Assembly (NCBI GenBank): GCA_964017235.1 | Contig: OZ024938.1 | Location: 48,024,332-48,088,331 of the forward strand | Reading direction: 5' to 3' | Length of the DNA stretch: 64,000 nucleotides | Origin: Sabellastarte sp. h YS-2021 | Lineage: Eukaryota; Annelida; Polychaeta; Sabellida; Sabellidae | Shown: one piece after another, positions 25,201 to 34,526 of the stretch | Layout: the number at the start of each line of letters is the position of its first letter | Numbering within the stretch: position 1 is the first letter of the stretch | Program-made: the position numbers and the translations under genes | The notes under the pieces: generated by a model | Seen by the model: the letters and a program-made list of their open reading frames with translations, nothing else | Told to the model about the DNA's origin: nothing | The model's database searches: none

Positions 25201-28200
25201 CAGACCGATATTAGTATTTACAAAGAATAACAGTCTACAGGTTAATTTTTAATGAAAAAGACCATTAATGTATTTCATTTCTACTTAAAAGATTTTCCAC
25301 GAAAAAATTGAGTTCCATTGAAAGAACTTTACTGCAGTCATCTTTCAAAATATATGTCTGAAATTAATGTCTGACCTGCTGGTATTAAAAAGTGAATAAC
25401 ACACCAGCCATATTTTGACAAGGAAAAGGGTAAAAATTAAAACCTAAAAATTTAATTTATTTGACTCTCTTGGAGGGGGGGTAACAATTAGGTTGGATAA
25501 TAAAAGGGTTGGATAAAAGAAGGGCTAAAATAACAGGCTTAAATGGAGTTGGGGAGTGAGCTTGAGGTTTGATAACTGAAAATATGAATAATTCAGTTAT
25601 GTTCTGCAAAGTAACATAAACATTTTTGTCAGGGTAAAATAAGTGTCAAAGTGGTGATTATAGAATTCATTAAATCAACATCTGTTATTCCTTAGATGAT
25701 CAGATTGACACCACAAAAAGATATGGAACAATGAATGTTAAGTGCAAACTTTCACAAGACAATTTACTTTTGGTAACTTATCAAGTAGAAAGTGGCCATT
25801 AATGAGAAATTAATTCTGGTAAATTTCTTCTTGAAACCTGAAAATAAGTAGCTTGCATTAAACATTATCTTTGCCAAAAAGAACACATCTCCAATTTTGT
25901 ATTATGACAGTAGAATCCCCAATATAAAACCGTCTATTATCCAAAAAACTAGATTTCAACTTCTCATTACTTTTAGCCAAATCAGAATTTCCCTACTGTT
26001 TTTCTCATTAAAATTCCTCTTCTATAAATGAACCTTAAGATCTTACTTTCCTACCATGATAATACAGGTTTCACTATGTAACCAGTACAATGTGTTAAAA
26101 GCAATATTAAAACTATGAGTCAAATCTAATCTGGAATACCGTAGTTGGTTTCAAATACAAATAACAACAGGCAAAAGCCCCAGCTACAAGTTGGAGAAAT
26201 ATGGTAAACAATGACACAAATACACTATGCACACATACGCATGGCATTGTCATGGTTTTACATCCCAATACAAACAGACTAATGTCATATCATTTGAAGC
26301 CAGGGTCGCCCCACCCCTCCCCCAAGTGAGGAAAGCACATGCAAAGCCCACATAGAGACATGTCATTCAATGTAGCTACCAAAATAGACAACTGGGATGC
26401 AGGACAGTAAAATATGCAAGATTTGCCACACATTGTAAAATTCGCCACTGTGGCTGATATTCCTTGAATTACGTGATGTTCCAACCAAAGCTAAGATATT
26501 TGTCATTATTTTAGGTTGCTTATCTAATTCCTTGTAAACTTTCAGTGAAATTTGCTTGCTGTTGCTTATAATCCTAGGAGGTCAAGGAACCTATTCTCCG
26601 AGTGGGAAATTGTGCACTCAATGGACAACATTTCTGCTACTGCCTCAAAGCCAGTACTGAGAGATAAAACAGTATCTGGATTTAGAATAAGGAATTAAGG
26701 GGGGGGGGAAGGGAGATGTACCACAATTTTTGTAATAAATGCAGTGGGGCGTTGATAACAGCTAACAGCACTGGTTAATGCCTTATTCAATCTTTCTATG
26801 CTGGGGCCACAAGTTATAACTGAATGGGCTCGTCTACTTTTGTCTTTTTCCAAGTGACCTCATATTTCGGTAGTACATCTTCATTGAAAAAATTTGCATT
26901 TGGGTTAGACATCTTAGGCAATATTTTGCATATCGGTCAGCTTTTTAAAATGTTTCAAATATCCATTACAAGTCTTCAAGAGTATTACTAAAATACGTAG
27001 GCTGGAGGGGTGAAGCGGGGGAAGGCGGTGTATGGATATTCCGTGCTCTTTTTCGAGCCATAAGATTGAGCTTGTCAAGTGGAAAGCAAAAACGATTGCA
27101 AGGAAAGATGTGACTGGGCAAATAATGATTTTTACAAAAGTTAAACAACTACCTTGAAATGGTTACTGAATCTCTAGTAGTATTTTCTGGACTAACTCTA
27201 TGTTGGTATAACAGGTAATTATAAACATGGCTGACAAAATTAATCATGCAAGGTATTTGCTATGTATTCTAGTGTATAAGCTAATATATGAGAGAAAATC
27301 TCTAAATGTGCTCCTCAATACTGCGTACTGTTTGTGATAATCTCCGATACCTGTTCACTGAAAATTCTTATGGAAAGTATTGAGAGTCTTAACTAGACAG
27401 GGGGCAATAACATACTACATAAAATCATGGTTTGAAAAAAGGCTGTACTAGCAGACGAGAATGAACCGTGTCTTCCAGCATAACTTTTCTCCAGCAATTT
27501 GTTGTCAAGGAAATTACCAATCCCAGATGAATGAATGGACCAGGGTTAAGCCAGATTAGCTTCAGGTCCCTTAAATACCTCGTTAATGAACTTAATGAAC
27601 TCCAGGCTGGCTCTGCCATTTCTATTGAGAGACAGTAATTAAACCTCTGCTCACATCCTATTTATTTCCACCAGTTGATAAGTCAGCAGTAGGGAAGTAT
27701 AACATTGCCTGACATAAAGTCATTGATAATTAACTGGATTTTCACAGAGGAAACCCAGCAAAATCTTAAAATGGACATGATAGATTATTTTAGTTGACCA
27801 CAAATTTCAGATGACAGGGTGTCATTGTATTGTATTTATACTGAGCGCAATATCTCCAAAGTGCTATTTGACCCATCCAACTGCACAGTACAGCCCAACT
27901 CTCAAGTTACTGACATTCCCCTAACTGAAAGATAGAGGCTCAAGGATGACCATTTATCATGGTCCTTGAGGTTCTTTAGCCTTCCACTGGGAATAGGACC
28001 CAATGACATAGGACCACTACTTTGAGTGGTCATCCAAGCCAATATGTATCTGCCTGTACCTGGGTTTGAACCCACGTGCTCTCAATGTCATTATAAGGAA
28101 AAAGGTTCCCTAATGATCTAATAACCACTCACATTTTTTCTCTACTCATAAACATTTTCACAAAATAAAATTTCTCCTATAGAAATTTGAATGTATCAAT

Positions 28201-31200
28201 GATGGTGACTATGTAGTTGGACATATGTATTTTAGTATATACACTTGCGTACTTAAATGAATCGGCATAACTTATCTCTGGCAAGAGTTTCTCGATCATT
28301 TGTTCACCATCATACTTTATGCATATAAAGTAAGAAATGTCACATTAATGTGACATAATGTGAAATTTGTCATCCCTTAAAATGACAAATTTACTAGAAA
28401 GTTTAAAACACTTCAAAAGTTCAAATTTGAAAAAAAAAATTGAACCCTTAGTGTGAGTTTAGATTTTAAGCCTACTAGAAGATCTTAGCAGCATTTAACT
28501 GTAGAGAAATATTCTAGTTCAGACTTTAGGCTTTGACCTAAAATTGTCACAAAATCATGCCTCATAATATCCAGCATGAAATGAAGGAATCGACTCAGAA
28601 ATTGAATTAAATTTTAAAAATATATTTTTTGAAAATTTTTTAATTTCTAAATACTTCAAATTACAAAACTAGCTTGAAGTTCAAATAAAAATAAATTTTA
28701 CAATTTTTACCAGTCCTATTTATTTCAGAACATTTCATACCACTGATAAATTTCTTTATCAAAAAGCTTCTTACCACTAATTCAGTGTAAAATGATTCCA
28801 CAAATGTGTCTCTGACTGCTGTACATGCTTCAAGCCTTTGATAACAGTTTCCCTTGGTCACGCCTGTAAAAACAGAATAATAGGTTATAACAATAAACCA
28901 AGCAAGTATATTTCAGATTTTTACTGCTAGTCCAAACCTTTATGCAACAAGCAGTGCCTGAGAATGTAATTCTGAAAAATAGCATCGGAGATGCTCATTC
29001 CCCACAGCCTGATGAAATTGTTTTCAACACCTAGAGATATATTGGCAATCCAATCGTAAACCTCCTCAACGATGCTGTGATTGGTGCTCAAAACCTTCCA
29101 ACTGGCTGCCAAAAGTGTTGCCATTGTTTCCCAATCCATATAATTGGTTCCTAAAGATATTCCGACATGTTACAGAGTCTTCTCAAATGAGTTATATACC
29201 TTACAAAGGCTATACGATCACAAGGATTGACTTAGAAAAGATTGCTTTATGAAATGTTAAGATAGCTGTATGAATCAGTTCCCAAACACAAAATATAATA
29301 AGAGACATAGATTAAGGTTTATGAAAAGTAAAGACAGTTTGAACTTATCAGGAATACATGCATCTGGCTTGTAAACATGAGGATCGGGGTTTATGAGACT
29401 TCTGAATGAAAAGATCAACCTCCCAAATGCCTCAAAAACCTCCGAATTTTACAGGAACATAAAGCAATCAGGGAAGACATTCAGTAAGTTGGAAAAGGAG
29501 CCTTGCAGAATTAGAATTAACCATGTTTTGTATTTAATGATATATAATTCTGATTCATAATTTGCACATTATTTTGTATTTATTGTTTAACAGATCCAAA
29601 TTACCTTGCAAATTTTGATTTTAAACATTTTAACCTAAACTTCATTTTGAATTTGTTTGATCTACCTTTAATAAGTTTTTATTTAACTTTTAATAACTTT
29701 TAATTCACTTTTCAATAACAAGTTCAAATATACCAGTACATGACACTTCTATAAGATGCTACTATCTGGCACTCACGGTTTATTAAATTCTCACAAAGCA
29801 TTAAAGGATTCATTTACACCATGATACCTCAATAGAGCCACGATATCACAAATTATAAGCATTATATAAAAATTGTTAACATTTTTATGCTAAACCTATC
29901 AATATTTAACCTTATTTCTCAAAGATGTGCTGTTCTTAGGATAGAGAAACTTCACCCTCAAGGCTAGTTAAATCCTGTACTTCAAGGTCACTGTTGATGT
30001 ATATGACAGGGTCTAACAATCATTTCTTTCTCCGTATGAAGTGTCTTTTTTTAGTGTAAGTTAAACGTGTAACCACTTAAATTATACCACTTGTAACTTA
30101 TTGGAATCATATGAATTGAGACAACTGGAATGTCTTATAATGTCCTTACAAAATATCACCTTTTTGTACATACGCTGTCTTTCTGGTTCACATTAAATAT
30201 AACAGCATCACAAAGAGTATGTTACGGCAAGACTAAGTGGCTTCATGGTGAAAATTAGTACTGGGTATCAGCAAAGGTAAGATTCTTCTACCCAATTGTT
30301 GGCCATTATATCATGAAACACTTTCCAATATGAAGTATACAACAATCCTGTAAGAATAACAGTATTATCTACATTTCAAAGATTTAGGATCTACCAAAAG
30401 CATTCGCTTACTGTAAATATAGCAGAAGATATAAACAAACCCAAATAACATGCCAAATCTGTCGATTTGTTAAACAAAACTATCTAAAATATTTTTTAAA
30501 ATTCGATAGTTAGACACATAAAGAAAGGTAAGATATAAGCAGAATAATGGATTGCTGGAAATTGTCAGTGACCAAGTGCAATTGTACCCTGACACCGACT
30601 CTTGATAAAGTACGCATCTAATCATCCACCCACTAGTGAAAATGAAGCTATATTATCATATAATGGCCACTGTTTAGAACAGAAGTATGTGTCTTGAGCC
30701 ACTTTAAATTTCTGGCCAAAAAGAACAACAAAAAAGTTTTTGCTAACAAAAAAGAAGTGACCCTGATGGAGACTTGGTTATTAAAGCCTTTAGCAGTTGC
30801 GGAATCTGACTGTAAGCAGAATGTAAGCTTTATTGTGTTGTGTACTGGACGGAAAAGTGGAACATTTTTACTGTTAAAACTACAAGGTAGTCAGAAAATA
30901 AGAAAGCCTCTTTTTCATCTTTAATGAGTGTGCAAAGTTTAACTGAGGTCAGTTGAACAATAAGATAGCCAGAGGCTGAAAACCCACTTCTTTCACTGTA
31001 AGGTGACCCTAACTTTATTTATATTGAGATATTAAGGTGACCACAAACAAGAATGTCACTTTTGCCATCCTTTGAGTTGAGGAATTGGAGGCAAATATGC
31101 TTCACACTATCATTTATGCCCAGTGTGAGCTCCTAGCTCTTTTGGTGTACATACACAAGGTTCGCATGGCAGTTCCAATACACTTATCAGATCAGATCAG

Positions 31201-33922
31201 CTTATAATCAATATCAATGCATATTGGCCTTACTTAAAATATTAGTTTAGTTAAACAAATCTGAGGTTGAGCTAACAGAAAAATGCGGTAATTTTATGTG
31301 TACTATTGAAGTCTAATATATTAGAACAAAATACGGTGGATTCTGGAAGTCCTGGTTATACAGAGCCTTATAACTGTGCAAAGAAAATTACATCACAATG
31401 ACAAAGCAGCTGGGAATGTTTTCTTATACCCTACTCACACAACAGAAGGAATGATCAATGGTAGTACATGATTGCTGAAGCATTCATGTCCTTCAATAAT
31501 AGCCTTAATGGTCCGTTTGTAAACTTGTAAGTCAGTGGGCCAAACTTGTAAGTCAGTGGCCCACCTTCCCAATCTTTGAGTGTCCCACGGAAGTTTTAAA
31601 ATGTTTAAAATTTACCCTCTGACCGCATCACCGTGAGCAAGCATGCGCAGAGGAATTTTCTGCTATGGTAACTGAATGTGTGGTCCATCGTGTATATATA
31701 CTGTTCTGACACAGTCGCCTCCCGACGTAATACGATGACATAGGGCGAATGGAGGTACATGCTCATTTCACCGTGTTACAAGCTCGCTTATGAATCACAC
31801 ATGGCAGTTGAAGGACAGGCATTTCACCCAATGCTTATAACTGCAAATTATACAGCTGTAGTGTGCTGGAAACACCTAATTTCAGAAGGTATGAGGTGTC
31901 CATGTAGGCAGTTCTACTGCCAAGTAAAACCTCTAACTGCAGGACATACCACCCATAGTGTGGCTGGGGCATAACAACCAAGAAATACACAACAAATATT
32001 TCAAGAGTTATAATCCACAATTGCACAATAAGGGCAAGGCAGAAGTACCTGTAATTACCTGCAGATAAATGGTGGAGCAAGCAGGAAAACAATAAAAAAG
32101 GATATTACACTGGACAAAAATCAATGAATGTCTGTTTTACCTCAGGCTCCAAAGAAAGAGAACTGTGTTGGTTCTCAATGTTGAAATAATCCACTGAAAG
32201 AAAACTAGTCATTGTTTATTTTTTACGCTACCACCAAAAGTTTTGTAATTACTACTAAATCTACAATGTATATAAGAGTGGTATATGACATATTGTAATC
32301 TATTAGTTCACTTATTTCTTATCAGTGGCATTATTATATATCTATAATACTAAGCATTAAATTCAAGATTCCTTACATGTGCCACTGAAAATAAAAACAA
32401 AAATGAGTTCAACAATGTATGTAGAATTCCTGTGCCATACTGTATTTACTTTTTACTTTTCAAATGATCTTTGATTATCTAATATGTTATAGATGTTAAT
32501 GATAAGAAGATGGTAAATCTCCAGATTTTTTAACACATGTAACGTATCAGATCATATTCAATGTATCCACCAGAAGGATAAACGACCCTTATTAGCAAAG
32601 TGCTTTACCTTAAGCAACCCTGCTCGAAGTACACAATTTTCAAGACAAAAAAAAGTGAGACATAGTCACTTTTTAGTGACTTCACCTCCATGAAAGAGGG
32701 CCTTGAGGTCAACTTTGACACCTTTGAAGGATTTCTAGCTCATGATTACCTATGAGTGTGTTTTGACATCCCAAACCTCTCAGAAATCTACATTTACAAG
32801 CAAAATATACTTGGCACTTTAAAGCAGGGCCAAAATAAGCTACATGAGGTACTTTAATTCACATGGCACTCTGTGGATTACCTTAAATGAAGAGCTTCAA
32901 GGTCCAATGTCCACTTGAAAAATATATCTATGATATACAGTCATATCACCCTTAATGAGATCCACCCTTTTACTTAATAAATACTAAAATATGAGAAACA
33001 GGCAGAAGGAAAAGTTTGATAAACTTCAAAGTAATGGCTGGGGTGACAACAATCTTGTTTTTCAAAGTGAGAATAACTTCATTCACACATGAGCTCAGCT
33101 ACTAATGTAGATATCTTTAATATTTGATAGAGCTAGCTGGTCTAGTTTGCCCCTGAGAGTGGTAATGGTGAAAATCTCTCCACACAGCACTGGCATAACA
33201 AATGCTAATCCATATTATCCACTGGATACTTCCAGTGGATACAAATATCACAATTACATGTAGGTTTTTCAAAACTATGACCTGTGTCAATTATTCTAAA
33301 AAACCTTTGTAAACCAGCTGCGAGTTTGAAGCAATAATTTAAATGATAAAGTGATAAAATTACCAACTGAAAAATTTATACTAGGTGATTATTTGAACCA
33401 GATATTAATTTAAACATGAGCAATATTTTGGAATATTTAAAATGTGTATATGGGACTATAAATCACAATTATATCTGCCAAATTATGAATACTATATACA
33501 TTGAAAAAGTACAATACCTGCATTTGTCTCTATTTTGCTTTTCAATATTCCAAATACTGTTTCTTTTTCAGTTATCCGTCTGTAGATTTTTAACAGTAGT
33601 AAGCGAGAAAGAATTTCAATGTATTAAAAATGTTTAATTTACATACATATTCAAGTGATTCAATATATACAAACTGACATCGAATCCCTTGAGGTCTGCA
33701 AGATTATGTGTACTGAATCTTAAGTTCTGTTCTGTTCTATTTTAAATTATATCCTACAAATACAACTGAACTATTTGTGATAACACAGAGTAAAGACTAT
33801 ATATAGAGAATACATTACATCAGTGAAACTAAATTGTCCCTTTGTTTATAATTTACACTCACAGACCATGCACAATAATGACATACGCCACAACACATCC
33901 AAGTATGGTAATGCCCATTAAA
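16126..33922 (-). CDS. Split gene, unidentified membrane protein (partial, at least 17 exons)
   Basis: Assembled by eye from splice sites on the minus strand. Eighteen candidate exons were found: 33863-33922, 33518-33579, 32141-32193, 29358-29439, 28938-29150, 28775-28863, 28243-28314, 27579-27621, 23513-23550, 22725-22750, 20565-20602, 20338-20373, 20178-20224, 19361-19419, 19123-19279, 18946-19038, 18769-18827 and 16126-16206. Most have good acceptors and GTAAG/GTGAG-type donors. Eleven junctions between neighbouring exons keep phase, which chance would not give. The product has an N-terminal hydrophobic segment, a long soluble region, and hydrophobic segments in the 19.3-18.9 kb exons, followed by a polar Ser/Thr/Gln-rich piece. 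I do not recognise the family. Missing exons are likely between 29358 and 29150, 27579 and 23550, 23513 and 22750, and 18946 and 16206. Neither the start nor the stop codon was located. Confidence 0.72.
16207..17494. other. Intronic or intergenic, nothing recognised
   Basis: AT-rich. A splice-like pair near 17300-17360 was examined and rejected because every frame contains a stop. Confidence 0.4.
17495..18085 (+). repeat. Old 147-bp-type repeat units (about 4)
   Basis: Diverged units start at 'tttgaccttgaatgagg' (about 17530, 17687), 'cttgaccttgaacgag' (17795) and 'gttaatcttaaacaagg' (17943), each followed by 'aaat.t...ccaca' and 'ccaat(a)ataa' blocks. They are homologous to the 54.6-56.1 kb array but much older. 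No 3' hairpin part is recognisable. Confidence 0.75.
18086..18457. other. No gene seen
   Basis: AT-rich with short opposed frames. No repeat or splice pair recognised. Confidence 0.4.
18460..18635. mobile_element. Pogo/Tigger-type MITE, copy 1
   Basis: The 176-bp element begins CAGTAGAACCTCTATTATCC and ends with its inverse complement, flanked by TA (18458-18459 and 18636-18637). CAG...CTG termini with TA duplication are typical of the pogo branch of Tc1/mariner. Inside, 'ggtcggataatag' recurs several times. Related copies lie at 20755, 25465 (decayed) and 34527 (split by a SINE). Confidence 0.9.
18769..18827 (-). CDS. Candidate exon, frame uncertain
   Basis: The acceptor TTCAGTTTTAG and the donor ACCACG|GTATGTG enclose 59 bp open in one frame (peptide around TSYDFKFELGFVTFLELTT, phase 1 in, 0 out). 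Phase 0 out suits the exon at 16206. Phase 1 in does not suit the preceding exon in the frame set by its own upstream neighbour. Confidence 0.4.
18946..19038 (-). CDS. Exon, hydrophobic segments
   Basis: The acceptor GTTAAACAG and the donor TTTGGAG|GTAAGC enclose 93 bp. In the frame set by the upstream exon (phase 2) the peptide contains FANMAVWCCIIYEHG and KIFSYVPFSFFLHFW, which are membrane-like. A second frame is also open (LQIWLCGVALYMNMG...) and would join the candidate exon at 18769-18827 in phase. One of the two joins is therefore wrong, or the copy carries a small indel. Confidence 0.65.
19123..19279 (-). CDS. Exon, membrane segment plus Trp-rich acidic loop
   Basis: The acceptor CTCTTAAACAG and the donor ATCATGAG|GTGAGT enclose 157 bp (phase 1 in, 2 out). 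The peptide starts with a hydrophobic run (LIFALFVVSLFDVLTY), followed by a charged loop containing WIKICEESRDITEEQTEWNW and a second hydrophobic start (LTFWIM). Both splice sites are strong and the exon is open in one frame only, making it one of the most secure exons. Confidence 0.82.
19361..19419 (-). CDS. Exon, amphipathic segment
   Basis: The acceptor CAATTGACAG and the donor AATTTAG|GTAAAAAAG enclose 59 bp (phase 2 in, 1 out). The peptide NKSLLYKFAWEYFINCHNL joins in frame to the downstream exon at 19279, giving a D at the junction, and to the upstream exon at 20178. Confidence 0.7.
20178..20224 (-). CDS. Exon, phase-compatible, weak donor
   Basis: The acceptor GTCATTACAG is good. The donor AC|GTTTGT is weak and was chosen because it gives phase 2, as the next exon needs. 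The peptide is AVLNLCHLVRVDEYT. The same frame stays open beyond the donor for another 50 codons, so the true 3' border may differ. Confidence 0.55.
20338..20373 (-). CDS. Small exon
   Basis: The donor GCTGAG|GTGAGAATG is strong. Several acceptor AGs lie together (20368, 20373, 20376); 20373 or 20376 keep phase 0 with the upstream exon. The peptide is (Q)HRLKLQTILCAE. Confidence 0.6.
20565..20602 (-). CDS. Small exon
   Basis: The donor AAAACT|GTAAGTG is strong and the acceptor TTGCTAAG moderate. 38 bp, phase 1 in, 0 out, peptide HKDKDYYLLLKT. It joins in phase to both the upstream exon (22725) and the downstream exon (20373). Confidence 0.58.
20755..20916. mobile_element. Pogo/Tigger-type MITE, copy 2 (opposite orientation)
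   Basis: 162 bp between CAGAAGAAACTCTATTATCC and a diverged inverse complement end, with TA on both sides (20753-20754, 20917-20918). Its internal blocks match copy 1 at 18460-18635 in inverse order. It lies in an intron of the split gene. Confidence 0.85.
20919..22724. other. Intron, nothing recognised
   Basis: AT-rich with a C-rich patch near 21590-21660. No exon pair or repeat family identified. Confidence 0.4.
22725..22750 (-). CDS. Microexon (26 bp)
   Basis: The acceptor AAATTGTAG and the strong donor AATTAG|GTGAGGGC. One frame is open (NNFDAHQL; phase 2 in, 1 out) and it joins in phase to the exon at 20602. Its short length keeps confidence moderate. Confidence 0.5.
22751..23512. other. 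Intron, nothing secure
   Basis: A strong donor-like site (CAATT|GTAAGTATT near 23060) has no suitable acceptor keeping an open frame. One or more exons may be missed here, since flanking exons do not match in phase. Confidence 0.4.
23513..23550 (-). CDS. Small exon
   Basis: The acceptor TTTAAAGCCAG and the strong donor CTGCCT|GTGAGTAC enclose 38 bp (phase 1 in, 0 out). The peptide NILDIYNIEGLP begins with a Gly or similar completed at the junction. It reads as a genuine protein segment; the family is not recognised. Confidence 0.62.
23551..25464. other. Intron, nothing recognised
   Basis: AT-rich and free of recognised repeats. Short frames only. Confidence 0.4.
25465..25600. mobile_element. 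Pogo-type MITE, decayed copy
   Basis: Blocks 'gtaacaattaggttggataataaaa', 'gctaaaataacaggcttaaatggagttgggg' and 'cttgaggtttgataa' match copy 1 in order, but both terminal repeats are lost. A CAGTAGAATCCCC...TCTATTATCC scrap at about 25910-25945 may be another remnant. Confidence 0.75.
25951..27578. other. Intron, nothing secure
   Basis: Contains a G-run (26699-26708) and a possible 27-bp exon near 26046-26072 (donor GGAAA|GTAAGATC). That candidate was left out because the acceptor is weak. Confidence 0.35.
27579..27621 (-). CDS. Small exon
   Basis: The acceptor CTCTCAATAG and the donor AACGAG|GTATTT enclose 43 bp. The most protein-like frame gives NGRASLEFIKFINE (phase 2 in, 0 out). A second frame (MAEPAWSSLSSLT, phase 1 in, 2 out) is also open and would join the upstream exon if that ends two bases earlier. 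The frame is therefore not settled. Confidence 0.5.
27890..28110 (-). repeat. Possible old 5S/tRNA-like repeat
   Basis: The minus strand reads GTGGGTTCAAACCCAGGTAC, a T-arm-like box B. It is followed by 'attggcttggatgaccactc', similar to the 5S box C region. The alignment is too weak to assign a family. Confidence 0.3.
28243..28314 (-). CDS. Exon, soluble region
   Basis: The acceptor ATGCATAAAG precedes an open frame beginning YDGEQMIEKLLPEISYADSF (phase 0 in), joining the upstream exon at 28775 in phase. The donor is uncertain: AGT|GTATAT (phase 0) or, two bases earlier, A|GTGTAT (phase 1). The peptide is clearly protein-like. Confidence 0.62.
28775..28863 (-). CDS. Exon, soluble region
   Basis: The acceptor ATTCTGTTTTTACAG and the donor TTAGTG|GTAAGA are both strong. 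89 bp, phase 1 in, 0 out. The peptide includes VTKGNCYQRLEACTAVRDTF and VESFYTELV. It joins the exon at 28938 through a completed Gly codon. Confidence 0.8.
28938..29150 (-). CDS. Exon, soluble helical region (largest exon)
   Basis: The acceptor AATATCTTTAG and a weak donor (CATAAAG|GTTTGG) enclose 213 bp open in one frame (phase 1 in, 1 out). The peptide includes MDWETMATLLAASWKVLSTN, EEVYDWIANISLGVEN and SISDAIFQNYILRHCLLHKG, with an amphipathic helical pattern like alpha-helical repeat proteins. The family is not recognised. The upstream junction is unresolved: joining the GTATTC donor of the preceding exon would create a stop, so an exon or a different donor is missing. Confidence 0.75.
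29358..29439 (-). CDS. Exon, soluble region (3' border uncertain)
   Basis: The acceptor ATTCGGAG precedes an open frame VFEAFGRLIFSFRSLINPDP followed by HVYKPD, joining the upstream exon at 32141 in phase 0. Possible donors are CAT|GTTTAC at 29377, GCAT|GTATTC at 29358 and GATAA|GTTCAA further on. None is strong. Confidence 0.6.
29440..30689. other. Intron, nothing recognised
   Basis: AT-rich sequence without recognised repeats. Confidence 0.4.
30690..31080 (+). repeat. Fragment of the 38-kb tandem-repeat family
   Basis: Blocks 'gtttttgctaacaaaaaagaagtgaccctgatgga', 'aatgagtgtgcaaagtttaactgaggtcagttgaacaataagatag' and 'tcactgtaaggtgaccctaactttatttatattgag' match the start of the element at 38110-39600 in order. 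The short reading frame here is part of the repeat. Confidence 0.75.
31500..31985 (+). repeat. Dispersed repeat RX, copy 2, with TATA-like box
   Basis: Aligns loosely with 10040-10540: 'ggaagttttaaaatgtttaaaatttac', TGTATATATAC near 31690, 'gtaatacgatgacatagggcgaatggagg', 'ttctactgccaagtaaaac', ending 'gtgtggctggggcataa'. An internal doubling (AACTTGTAAGTCAGTGG, twice near 31525) is specific to this copy. Confidence 0.55.
32141..32193 (-). CDS. Exon, soluble region
   Basis: The acceptor GTTTTCTTTCAG is strong and the donor CCTGAG|GTAAAAC good. 53 bp, phase 1 in, 0 out; peptide DYFNIENQHSSLSLEPE. Phase matches the exons on both sides. Confidence 0.75.
32194..32679. other. Intron, nothing recognised
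   Basis: AT-rich, no recognised repeat. Confidence 0.4.
32680..33245 (+). mobile_element. 147-bp-repeat element (pearl/HINE-like), short copy with intact 3' hairpin
   Basis: One diverged repeat unit ('gggccttgaggtcaactttgacacc...catgattacctat...catcccaaacctct') is followed by the same 3' part as at 56.1-56.5 kb ('cactctgtggatta', 'gagcttcaaggtcca', 'caatcttgtttttcaaagtgag', 'ggtgaaaatctctcc'). It ends in a hairpin, 33216-33241: arms TATCCACTGGA and TCCAGTGGATA with a TACT loop. Inserted in an intron of the split gene. Confidence 0.75.
33518..33579 (-). CDS. Exon after the N-terminal hydrophobic segment
   Basis: The acceptor AAAAATCTACAG and the donor ATGCAG|GTATTG enclose 62 bp (phase 2 in, 1 out). 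The peptide RITEKETVFGILKSKIETNA is charged and helical. Phase matches both neighbours. Confidence 0.72.
33863..33922 (-). CDS. Exon encoding a hydrophobic (signal-anchor-like) segment
   Basis: The acceptor TCTGTTTTTGTTCACAG and the donor GGTCT|GTGAGTG are both strong. 60 bp, phase 2 in, 2 out. The peptide LMGITILGCVVAYVIIVHG is a textbook membrane segment. It is the most upstream exon found. Its internal Met could be a start only if the phase-2 lead-in is 5' UTR; otherwise the start lies upstream. Confidence 0.75.
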
Positions 33923-34526
33923 CTGTGAACAAAAACAGAGCCGCTGTTAAAGGGCAGAGCACTAGGTCTGTTTCATTCATAGACAGGCATCAATAATTTA
34001 CAGCTATCATCATGTATTCAATTCACTGTTGCTGGCAATTGTTTCGCTGTATACAGTAGCAGAATTGCAAGAATGAGACTCAAACCATTTCAAATCAATT
34101 TCACTATTGATTTTATATCAGATGGTTTCAGTTGCTGCATAACAAAAAGTACTCAGCACAGGAGAAATGTGATATGAAAATTTAATGTAGTTGTGAACAG
34201 ATATCATGTTTTTGTCAAACCAGTGATTTTTTTGAAACTCTTTTGACTCTATTGTCTTTGTTGATCTGAATGCAATACACATGCTACAATGAATGAATTT
34301 GTAAAAAGACTGTGTATTTTATGCTGCCATGATAGTGGTTATTGACAATTCCCATTATGTGAAAAATTTGATTAAAATTAAAAGCTGACCTGACATTGAA
34401 AAATATTGAAACAAGCTGTGTTCAGCAGCCATTTTTAGCTTGTGCTTTACTTCATCCAATGAATTGTTTGTTTCTTGGGGGCAGAAGATTAAGTTTTGTA
34501 CTTTTTAGGTGCTAAGTGACAAAATA
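33923..34526. other. Nothing recognised
   Basis: Upstream intron or 5' flank of the split gene. AT-rich; no promoter motif stands out. Confidence 0.4.
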
